A stretch of 23,766 nt of DNA from a virus, in the IMG/VR virus record IMGVR_UViG_3300021425_000193, positions 1 to 23,766 of that record; one strand, 5' to 3'. Numbering within the stretch: position 1 is the stretch's first letter; every line of letters starts with the position of its first letter. Under the pieces are notes generated by a model, which worked only from the letters and a program-made list of their open reading frames with translations, was not told the origin of the DNA and searched no databases. The translations under genes were made by a program, and so were the position numbers. Below are positions 15,093 to 22,595 of the stretch, piece after piece.

Positions 15093-16457
15093 ATGACAGC
15101 AATCGCAACACCATCATTTAAAAAAGCAATCATCGAGAATCTGATAACTGATCTAGCAGATTCCGGAGAGACTTACTACTTGGCTATCGGTAAGTCTGAT
15201 GCTTGGGATGAGAATGAAACTGTACCGACTACGGTTAATACTAGAGAAGAAGAGCGCAAGTTCAGGTCTAACATGCAGTCGATCAAGAAGATCTCTGACG
15301 GGACCTTCGCTGCAACAAGATACAACTGGTCTTCCGGTACAGTCTATAAAGCATACAGCGATGCAGTAACTCTAGCATCTCTCGGTGCATACTACGTATT
15401 CACTGAATCTCAAAGAGTCTATGTCTGCATGGAGCAGGGCAAAGATGATGCCGGTGTTACTCAGATCTCGTCTGTCAATCCAGACACTGTAGGCACCGGT
15501 ACAGATCCTGTAAGAGCCGCAGACAACTATGTATGGAAGTACCTCTTCTCTATCACTTCTGTAAACACCAACAAGTTCCTTTCGGCTAACTTCATTCCTG
15601 TGAGCTTGATTCTTACTGCCGGTAATCTTATTGAGACTGAGCAGCTGAATGTTCAAAACTCGGCTGCAGCAGGATCTATCATTGGATACCGAGTAGTTAC
15701 ACCGGGTACCGACTATCCAGATAGCTGCCAGCAAGTCTCTGTTGTAGGTAATGGCTCCGGAGCAGGGGTGACTATTAAGACTCTTAACGGCGCAGTGGTC
15801 AAGGCTACTATTGAAGACTCGACTGATGGCTCTCTCAAGATCGGCTCTGGGTATGACTTTGCTGATGTAGTTATCGGTGACTCCAACAATGGAGCCGCAG
15901 TCATCAGGCCAATCGTTTCTATTAAAGGTCTTGGTGCAGATCCAAGAGAGGATATTAATGCCAATCATATCATGTTCAACTCGCAGCCTTCAGGCAGCGA
16001 ATCAGGAGACTTCCTGGTAGGTACAGGGGCTGACTTCCGCCAGGTTGGAATCTTAAGGAATCCAAAGAACTTCAATAATTCTGACTTTACTGAAACGACT
16101 GGATCTACGTTGAGAAAGCTTCAGTTGAATCCTGCGTCTGTAACCGGAACGTTTCCTGTAGATGCAGTGATCAGAGGGCAGAGCTCAAGTGCAGCTGCTT
16201 ATGTAGATAAGTATGATGCTGCAAATAACATCATTTATTTCCACCAGAATGAAGGTACTGGGTTTACTCAATTCTCTAACGGAGAGGCTATTGTAGACTC
16301 AGATAACTCAGCTTCTAACCAGGCAAACCTTTCAAGTGTGGATTCTGATGGTGAAGTCAATGCATTTAGCGGAGACGTTCTCTACATTGAAAATAAGAGT
16401 CCTGTTTCTAGAGATGCGGCTCAGACAGAAGATATTAAGATAATCTTTAAGCTTTAA
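15093..16457 (+). CDS. gp8: Baseplate wedge protein gp8
   Basis: 454 residues against 334 in T4 gp8, the wedge component that binds the gp10/gp7 complex. The C-terminus, FSGDVLYIENKSPVSRDAAQ then TEDIKIIFKL, matches T4 gp8's end ('SGEMIYMENRPPI..A.DQTEEINILFTF') almost position by position. The N-terminal part also fits: YYLAIGKSDAWDENETVPTT ('FITFGRSEPWS'), a segment on ISDGTFAATRYNWSSGTVYK ('.VIPRRDW..GT.Y'), VYVCMEQGKDD and DNYVWKYLFSI ('GYVWEYLFEI'). The additional ~120 residues include beta modules near 205-255 (TPGTDYPDSCQQVSVVGNGS) and near 352-405 (GTFPVDAVIRGQSSSAAAYV). The latter is the same 'SGA' module seen in gp53. It is separated by the accessory cassette from the gp7-like gene that would adjoin it in T4. 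Confidence 0.92.
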   Translation: MTAIATPSFKKAIIENLITDLADSGETYYLAIGKSDAWDENETVPTTVNTREEERKFRSNMQSIKKISDGTFAATRYNWSSGTVYKAYSDAVTLASLGAYYVFTESQRVYVCMEQGKDDAGVTQISSVNPDTVGTGTDPVRAADNYVWKYLFSITSVNTNKFLSANFIPVSLILTAGNLIETEQLNVQNSAAAGSIIGYRVVTPGTDYPDSCQQVSVVGNGSGAGVTIKTLNGAVVKATIEDSTDGSLKIGSGYDFADVVIGDSNNGAAVIRPIVSIKGLGADPREDINANHIMFNSQPSGSESGDFLVGTGADFRQVGILRNPKNFNNSDFTETTGSTLRKLQLNPASVTGTFPVDAVIRGQSSSAAAYVDKYDAANNIIYFHQNEGTGFTQFSNGEAIVDSDNSASNQANLSSVDSDGEVNAFSGDVLYIENKSPVSRDAAQTEDIKIIFKL

Positions 16458-16466
16458 GGTACTCAG

Positions 16467-19400
16467 ATGACTGACTTTACAAACACGACATTTCAAAACA
16501 CTTATAAGGATGATTTTGTCGATTCTGATAACTATCACCGCATCTTATTCAATTCTGGTAGGACTCTTCAGGCGCGTGAACTTACTCAGCTCCAGACAAT
16601 CATTCAGACCGAAGTGTCCAGGTTCGGGGATCATGTATTTAAAGACGGCTCCTTAGTCATTCCTGGAGGCCTTTCCCTCGATACAATTGAGTTTGTAAAG
16701 CTTGATGGTAACCCTGACATCTCTGCCTTTGCTGTAGGCGACGTCATCACTGAAGATGTCAGCGGCGTAAAGGCCAAGATCTTACGAATCGAGCAGTACG
16801 TCAGCTCTTCTGAACCTGCAACCTTTTACATCACGTATACAGATGCAAACGGCCAGGTACCTACTACATCTCCTATCAGGTTCACTCCATACAACTCCGG
16901 TACGGGTATCGGCGTACTCAGAAAGTCCGGAGCATCTGTAAATGTTCAGGTGACAAACACTACAGAAGATCCTGCTGTAGGAGCTGGAACGGCCGTATCG
17001 GTTGCAACAGGAAGCTTCTATGCTCTTAAGCACTTTGTCCAGTGCAATCCTCAGACAGTCATGGTTGCTAAGTACAGCGCAACTCCTACAGTCGATATCG
17101 GGTTCAAAGTCACTGAAAGCATAGTCACCGCAGAAGATGAGTCTGCACTCTACGATAATCAGAACGTTCTTCCTAATGAGACTGCACCAGGTGCTGACAG
17201 GTACAAGATCAATCTTGAACTCACTACATCTGATGCTATTGACTCAGATGAAAACTTTATCTACTTGAACCGATTAGTAGAAGGTGAGTTCTTAAAAGAG
17301 ATCGACAGAAGCACATACAATATTATCGGAGAAGAGTCTGCACTTCGTACATTTGAAGAGTCCGGCGACTATATCGTTGAGAGCTTAGACTTAGACTTTA
17401 CTCCTGATTCAGACGCAGGCTTAGTAGCTGAGCTTGGACCAGGCATTGCATACATCAAAGGTTATAGATTTAACCAGCAGTCGACTCTTCCTATTAAAGT
17501 AAACAAGGCAAGAGACTTCCAAGAGATTGAGAACGATACTGTATCTGCGTTTTTTGGAAACTACCTGAACATCGATGGAACTACTATCAAGGGAGTGCCG
17601 AACATCGATGTGTTTGAAGTTCAGACTCTTTATGATAACGTTAACTTAGGCGGCGCCAATATCGGTACTGCCAGGGTACGTCAGGTTGAGCAGAACGGTG
17701 CAGACTATAAGTACTACCTGTTTGATGTTAACATTAGTCCTGGATACAAGTTCACTGCAGCTAAGAGTATCGGAACTAGCTCTACAAGCTACGGCAACAT
17801 CATTACAGAGAACAATGCAGCTGTACTTAAAGAGGCTGATGAGAATAACCTGTTCTTTGATCTTCCTAGAATTCGCCCCAAGTCATTTGACGATATTCAG
17901 TTTGTCGTCCAGCGTAGAATCTCTGGTCTGACAACCGACGGCAGTGGTATTGAAACTATCGATGTAGATGTTTCTGGATCTGAAGCATTCACTAACACTA
18001 CTACCTGGATCGCAGCATTTGACTCTGATGGTGGGCACGTTGCACCTGTAATCACCCTTCAGCAGGTAACAAACGCAAATGACCGAGCACAGCTGGACTT
18101 TGGAGCTACATATGCCAACAAGAACTTTGAGGTTCTGGTTGCAGTTCAGAAGTCTTATACTCCGGCAAGTGCAGTTATCAGATCGAAGACTATCACAAAC
18201 ACTACAGTGACTACTACAATTGATTCTGATGGAAGCGGTATCCTCTATATTCCTCTGTCTAAAGCAGACATTTACAATGTAACTAGAGTCACTGACTCAG
18301 ACTCAGATGGAGTAGACCTGTCCGGATTCTTTACACTAGATAATGGACAGAGAGATAACTTCTACGGTGAGGGTAGACTCATCCTCAACACTGGAGTTAC
18401 AGCTCCATCCGGAAACGTATTCGTTAGATACGACTACTTTGCACATGGGACAGGCCACTTCTTTGGTCCTACATCCTACACTGGATTGAACCTGGACAGT
18501 ATTCCTACATACACCACAAAGCTCGGTGAAGAAGTTGAATTAAGAAACGTATTAGACTTTAGACCGAGAAAAGGTGACGGAGACACTGAGTACTCCACCG
18601 GCACCGCGATTGTCAATGAGATTCCTACAAATACTAGCCTGATCACTTCAGATATCGAGTACTATCTTCCTAGAAGAGACATCTTGGTTCTTACTGCAAA
18701 CAATGAAGTCGAGTACATTGAAGGAACCAGCTCTTTTAATCCAGTGTACCCAACTACACCTAATGATGCAATGAAGATCTATGAGATTGATCTTGAAGCT
18801 TACACTGATGATGAAGACGATGTAGACTTCTCTTCCATCGGTAACATCAGGTACACTATGGCAGATATCGCTAGACTTGAAGACAGGATTGAAAGGGTAG
18901 AAGAGACTACTACTCTCAGCCTTCTTGAGTTAAATGCAGCAAACATTGAAGTTCTCGATGACAGTGGGAACAACCGGTTTAAGAACGGGTTCTTTGCTGA
19001 TAACTTTGAGACTAATGATTTTGTAGATATCAGCACCGGCGAGTTCTTTGCTTCCTTTGATGAAGATCAGGATTTGATCCAGCCTCTGTTTACGAGTAAG
19101 AGTGCAAACCTCTTTGTAGACTCCGGAGCATCTTCTGGAGTGACTGTAGCCGGAGAGCTTGTCATGCTTTCCTATAACGACTCCGCAGTCATCTCTCAGC
19201 TGGTAGCATCTGAGACTGAAAACGTCAATCCATTCGCAATCATCTCTCATGTAGGTTCTATTGAGATGGTGCCTTCGGTTGACAACTGGACTGAAGTCAA
19301 TGAGGTCAGAAACGGCCGGTTGATCGTTCAGCCTAGAAGAGTAGCTCAAAGAGTTCAGTTAAGAAGAAGAGCAATTGCTAGTATTGACTGGCGCAGAACT

Positions 19401-21620
19401 AGAAATGGAAGGCTTGTTGCTAGAAGACGTATTCGTCGTAGACTTCCATTCTCTATTAGAGCTATCATTTTAAGAAACAGAAGAAATGCAAGAAGGATTC
19501 GTCCTTTACCAGAGGTGAACCAACAGTGGAACGTAACTTCAACTACAAGAAGAACTCAAGCCGGTACCACTATCACCACTGTAAGAGAAAGAACTGAGCT
19601 TTCTGACTTTATCAGACCTAGACTAGTATTCTTCCGTGCACGAGGCCTGCGTCCACGCAGCAGACACTTCGCTTTCTTTGATGGTACTTCTGTGACCAAC
19701 TTTGTTCGCCAAGAGTCATCTGTAAACAGAAACTCTATTAGAAGGTTGGTTGGTGGACGCTTCCGCGGATCTATAAATCACCCTGATGGAGACACTGTAC
19801 TTACAAGTGACAGCGCAGGAGAACTTATCGGATCGTTCTTTATTCCTGCAAACAGGTTCCAGACCGGCGACAGGGAGTTCAAGCTGATTGATATCAGTGT
19901 AGATGATGAAGATGCTGCTCTTTCTCATGCCAGCAGCACTTACAGTGCCAATGGTACAGTGATTACTAGAGAGATCAGCACTCGATTCATTCCTCGTCCA
20001 AGACCAAGAAGACGTCGTAGAAGATCCAGAAGAAGAGATCCTCTGGCGCAATCGTTCCAGCTTCCAATGGAAACGGGTGGATTCATCAGCAAGATCGACG
20101 TATTCTTCAAGACACGTCCGACTGAGAACATTCCGATTAGAATGCAAATTCGTCCTATGATTGCCGGTGTTCCTTCTGAGGAGTTCCTTGCTGAGACTAC
20201 AGTGTTTAGAGATGAAGTCCAGATCCCTGGAGATCTGGATGACATGACGACAATCGCATCTAGTCCTACTAGCTTCCCATTCGAAGAGCCTGTGTACCTG
20301 CAGCCCGAAACTGAGTACTGCTTTGTCCTCTTAGCAGATACTAATGATTATAATGTCTACGTTGCAAAGGCAGGCGACTTTGAGATCGGTACTACTGAAA
20401 GAAGAATCAGGCGTCAACCTACCCTCGGATCTATGTTCTTATCACAGAACTCTAGAACCTGGACACCTGACCAGTCCAGAGACCTGATGTTTGAGATCTA
20501 TGCAGCATCCTTTAGCACTGGTACCACTGGCACTGCATACTTAAGAAATGATGACATTGAACCGGATCTTCTTGGTAACAACCCAATCTTTATCGATTCA
20601 GGCGAGACAGATGTATTCATCAGGCACCCTAACAGTGGATTGATGAAAGGTGACACAGTTGTTATCGATGGATTAGATTCCAGCGGAGACTACGGAGGAA
20701 TTACTGGGACCTCTATCCTTGGCAACAGGACAGTTCAGCGTGTAGACGGATACGGAATCCTGATCACTGCAGATTCTGCTGCAACTTCATCCACCGTCAC
20801 TGGAGGAGACTCAGTCACTGCTACTCAAAACATGATGTTTGACAGGGTTGTACCTAACATCGAAACGTTTATTCGACCAGAAGTATCCTTGACCCTGTCA
20901 GCTAACTTTATCAACGGTGTATCGCTGTCTAGGGCAAATGAAGTGACTCAGACAGTAGGATACTCTGCGTCTACTACAAACCACATCTTTGACGGAAACG
21001 AGCCTATCATCCTTGAAGCTCCATCGATGGTTGCCGGCAGAACCCTAGAGGTAACTAACTTAGGTGCAAATAGATCTGCCAATATAACTGCAAGCTTCAG
21101 CACTACTAACAAGTGGCTGTCTCCAGTCATCGATATGCAGACGGCTGAGTTAGGCCTATTCAACAATATCATTGATGACCAAGTGGACTCAGCGGGGCTG
21201 GAAACGGCCCTGACCAATGCTCCAGTTAGCTACGTTGCGGAAACAGATCCTGTTGACGGGACTGCTCTTGCTAAGTATGTTTCTTCAAACATTAATCTTG
21301 AGGAGCCAGCGGTAGGGCTTAAGATCTTCATCGGTGCAAACAGACCTTCTGGCTCTAATATCGATGTTTACTACAAGCTGGTATCTGCAGGTGAAGACAC
21401 TGCTATCGAAGATATCAATTGGGTATACATCAGTGAAGAGAGTAATAATCCTACAGATGATGATCCATCGGTCTACAGAGAGTATGAGTACCTGATCGGC
21501 GGAAACACTGGAACTCTTGATCCATTCTCTACCTTCAAGATCAAGGTAGTGTTTAGATCTGGAAATACATCTAAGGTCCCAAGACTTAGAGATATCAGGG
21601 CAATCGCTTTAGGAACATAA
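16467..21620 (+). CDS. Giant baseplate/fibre-attachment protein (DUF4815-like) with arginine-rich inserts
   Basis: 1717 residues, the largest protein in the window. The N-terminus (DNYHRILFNSGRTLQARELT, QLQTIIQTEVSRFGDHVFKD, GSLVIPGG) is the signature of DUF4815-type structural proteins of marine T4-like phages. They follow gp8 and take the place of T4 gp9/gp10 at the baseplate periphery. Residues ~86-115 repeat the small beta module of gp53. The body is beta-rich (~120-830), then a probable coiled coil (RLEDRIERVEETTTLSLLEL). Residues 948-1014 hold 25 Arg in 67 residues and no Lys; residues 1177-1190 hold 11 Arg in 14. Between them is the conserved-looking RGLRPRSRHFAFFDGTSVTN. After the second cluster, DPLAQSFQLPMETGGFISKI opens the C-terminal domains, ending SKVPRLRDIRAIALGT. 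Its ribosome site AAGG (16456-16459) overlaps the gp8 stop. Confidence 0.82.
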   Translation: MTDFTNTTFQNTYKDDFVDSDNYHRILFNSGRTLQARELTQLQTIIQTEVSRFGDHVFKDGSLVIPGGLSLDTIEFVKLDGNPDISAFAVGDVITEDVSGVKAKILRIEQYVSSSEPATFYITYTDANGQVPTTSPIRFTPYNSGTGIGVLRKSGASVNVQVTNTTEDPAVGAGTAVSVATGSFYALKHFVQCNPQTVMVAKYSATPTVDIGFKVTESIVTAEDESALYDNQNVLPNETAPGADRYKINLELTTSDAIDSDENFIYLNRLVEGEFLKEIDRSTYNIIGEESALRTFEESGDYIVESLDLDFTPDSDAGLVAELGPGIAYIKGYRFNQQSTLPIKVNKARDFQEIENDTVSAFFGNYLNIDGTTIKGVPNIDVFEVQTLYDNVNLGGANIGTARVRQVEQNGADYKYYLFDVNISPGYKFTAAKSIGTSSTSYGNIITENNAAVLKEADENNLFFDLPRIRPKSFDDIQFVVQRRISGLTTDGSGIETIDVDVSGSEAFTNTTTWIAAFDSDGGHVAPVITLQQVTNANDRAQLDFGATYANKNFEVLVAVQKSYTPASAVIRSKTITNTTVTTTIDSDGSGILYIPLSKADIYNVTRVTDSDSDGVDLSGFFTLDNGQRDNFYGEGRLILNTGVTAPSGNVFVRYDYFAHGTGHFFGPTSYTGLNLDSIPTYTTKLGEEVELRNVLDFRPRKGDGDTEYSTGTAIVNEIPTNTSLITSDIEYYLPRRDILVLTANNEVEYIEGTSSFNPVYPTTPNDAMKIYEIDLEAYTDDEDDVDFSSIGNIRYTMADIARLEDRIERVEETTTLSLLELNAANIEVLDDSGNNRFKNGFFADNFETNDFVDISTGEFFASFDEDQDLIQPLFTSKSANLFVDSGASSGVTVAGELVMLSYNDSAVISQLVASETENVNPFAIISHVGSIEMVPSVDNWTEVNEVRNGRLIVQPRRVAQRVQLRRRAIASIDWRRTRNGRLVARRRIRRRLPFSIRAIILRNRRNARRIRPLPEVNQQWNVTSTTRRTQAGTTITTVRERTELSDFIRPRLVFFRARGLRPRSRHFAFFDGTSVTNFVRQESSVNRNSIRRLVGGRFRGSINHPDGDTVLTSDSAGELIGSFFIPANRFQTGDREFKLIDISVDDEDAALSHASSTYSANGTVITREISTRFIPRPRPRRRRRRSRRRDPLAQSFQLPMETGGFISKIDVFFKTRPTENIPIRMQIRPMIAGVPSEEFLAETTVFRDEVQIPGDLDDMTTIASSPTSFPFEEPVYLQPETEYCFVLLADTNDYNVYVAKAGDFEIGTTERRIRRQPTLGSMFLSQNSRTWTPDQSRDLMFEIYAASFSTGTTGTAYLRNDDIEPDLLGNNPIFIDSGETDVFIRHPNSGLMKGDTVVIDGLDSSGDYGGITGTSILGNRTVQRVDGYGILITADSAATSSTVTGGDSVTATQNMMFDRVVPNIETFIRPEVSLTLSANFINGVSLSRANEVTQTVGYSASTTNHIFDGNEPIILEAPSMVAGRTLEVTNLGANRSANITASFSTTNKWLSPVIDMQTAELGLFNNIIDDQVDSAGLETALTNAPVSYVAETDPVDGTALAKYVSSNINLEEPAVGLKIFIGANRPSGSNIDVYYKLVSAGEDTAIEDINWVYISEESNNPTDDDPSVYREYEYLIGGNTGTLDPFSTFKIKVVFRSGNTSKVPRLRDIRAIALGT

Positions 21621-21621
21621 T

Positions 21622-21822
21622 ATGTCATTGATTAAAGTTGAAGGGCACGATTATCTTTACAGAAATGGAAGTGGTGCCATCGTTAACATGAATAAAAAAG
21701 GTCTGGCTCAGGCCAAGATGCAGAAGAAGAAAAGAGAAAAAGAAAAGAGACGTATCGAGAATCTTGAGGAAGAAGTTTCACAATTAAAAAGAATGATCCA
21801 AACAATTATCGATAAGCAATAA
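21622..21822 (+). CDS. Small coiled-coil phage protein
   Basis: 66 residues. A short N-terminal element (VEGHDYLYRNGSGAIVNMNK) precedes a highly basic helix (QAKMQKKKREKEKRRIENLE) and a heptad-like end (EEEVSQLKRMIQTIIDKQ). The 'VEG...LYR...GAIVN' opening followed by a charged coiled coil is a pattern I recognise in hypothetical proteins beside the large baseplate gene of marine T4-like phages. It starts one base after the giant gene's stop, with AGGA at 21611-21614 as a ribosome site. It may be a chaperone or a short fibrous connector that trimerises through the coil; no specific function can be claimed. Confidence 0.72.
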   Translation: MSLIKVEGHDYLYRNGSGAIVNMNKKGLAQAKMQKKKREKEKRRIENLEEEVSQLKRMIQTIIDKQ

Positions 21823-21834
21823 TAAATTGAAGAA

Positions 21835-21842
21835 TATAAATA
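21835..21842 (+). promoter_or_regulatory. T4-type late promoter upstream of the last gene group
   Basis: A perfect TATAAATA in the 57-base gap after the coiled-coil gene, 37 bases before the ATG at 21880. Confidence 0.8.
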
Positions 21843-21867
21843 AGTATATTATTTTACGCGAGTATCT

Positions 21868-21873
21868 GAAGGA
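21868..21873 (+). promoter_or_regulatory. Ribosome binding site for the 119-residue protein
   Basis: GAAGGA six bases before the ATG at 21880 supports that start, which is the first gene of the late-promoter unit. Confidence 0.65.
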
Positions 21874-21879
21874 ATAACA

Positions 21880-22239
21880 ATGGCTCAGAAAAGAGACCTT
21901 ACAGTTGATCAAGGAAGTGATGTTGCTATTGAACTTCACTTAGTGGAGGAAGACAATACTCCTAAAGATATTGAAGGCTACTTTGTCAGCGGAATGATTA
22001 AGAAGACGTATAACACTACTGATAGTGATTACATCTTTAATTTTTCTGTAAGCTATGGGCAACCTTTGACTGACGGGATCATTAACCTCTTCTTAGATAA
22101 GAGTGTGACTGGTTCCATGAAGGCCGGAAGATACGTTTATGATGTTGAATTAAGAAATACTGATGGTATTGACAGCGCTACAACAATCGAAAGAATCCTA
22201 GAAGGAAAACTGACAGTAACACCTTCGGTGACGAGATAA
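21880..22239 (+). CDS. Small Ig-like/BppU-style structural protein
   Basis: 119 residues with an all-beta pattern: KRDLTVDQGSDVAIELHLVE, PKDIEGYFVSGMIKKTYNTT, a middle strand IFNFSVSYGQPLTDGIINLF and MKAGRYVYDVELRNTDG, closing ERILEGKLTVTPSVTR. This 'DLTI.QG..F...L.L....G.P.DLTGY...G.IRK.Y' to 'GRYVYDVE......V.R.LEG.LTVTP.VTR' design is shared by small phage proteins and by the N-terminal domain of BppU-type baseplate proteins, which attach receptor-binding proteins. It sits directly upstream of a tail-fibre gene under a late promoter, which suits a fibre-attachment or baseplate-adaptor role. That role is inferred. Confidence 0.72.
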   Translation: MAQKRDLTVDQGSDVAIELHLVEEDNTPKDIEGYFVSGMIKKTYNTTDSDYIFNFSVSYGQPLTDGIINLFLDKSVTGSMKAGRYVYDVELRNTDGIDSATTIERILEGKLTVTPSVTR

Positions 22240-22241
22240 AC

Positions 22242-22595
22242 ATGCCAACTTATGTAAGTGAACTAAGACGAACTAAAGAGGCTAAGAAAGTCAAGGTAGA
22301 ATATAAGAACACTACCTTAGTCGAAAAGATTGTTATTGGTAGTCCTGTAGGGACTCTTAGGACTGCTGCCAGAACTGACTTGTCCATCATCAATGCTCAA
22401 GATGCTTTTGACAGTGATGGTAATGCTTTGCAGGGCATCGCCAACAATACCCTTAGAGCTTCTCAGGGATTATCTGAGATTAAAGATGGCAGTATATTAA
22501 CGTTTAATGATGATGCTTCTAGCGGCGCTAGTTATCGTGGATGGAGAGCGAAAGTAGTATTAGATAAACAGACGATTAACGGGGGCAAGTTCTAA
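22242..22595 (+). CDS. Small fibre-linked structural-style protein, unknown function
   Basis: 117 residues, starting two bases after the previous stop and ending directly before the next ATG (TAA 22593-22595, ATG 22596). The N-terminal third is basic (ELRRTKEAKKVKVEYKNTTL). The rest contains VEKIVIGSPVGTLRTAARTD, LRASQGLSEIKDGSILTFND and a closing RAKVVLDKQTINGGKF. The 'LS.I.DGSIL.Y(F).....W.A...LD...I.GG.F' pattern is similar to the closing segments of marine-phage tail-fibre proteins. The tight spacing on both sides suggests coupled synthesis with the fibre that follows. I do not recognise a named family. Confidence 0.65.
   Translation: MPTYVSELRRTKEAKKVKVEYKNTTLVEKIVIGSPVGTLRTAARTDLSIINAQDAFDSDGNALQGIANNTLRASQGLSEIKDGSILTFNDDASSGASYRGWRAKVVLDKQTINGGKF

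Noticed and set aside
15372-15968. 198-codon open frame on the minus strand
   Set aside because: Lies wholly inside gp8, which is certain; protein is Cys/Arg-rich without any family pattern.
19770-19780. TATAAATC inside the giant gene as an internal late promoter
   Set aside because: One mismatch, inside coding sequence, and not followed by a plausible start and ribosome site.
21838-21854. Short AT-only inverted repeat (AAATAA...TTATTT) as a terminator
   Set aside because: Only six A-T pairs, overlapping the late promoter box and without a U-tract suited to termination.
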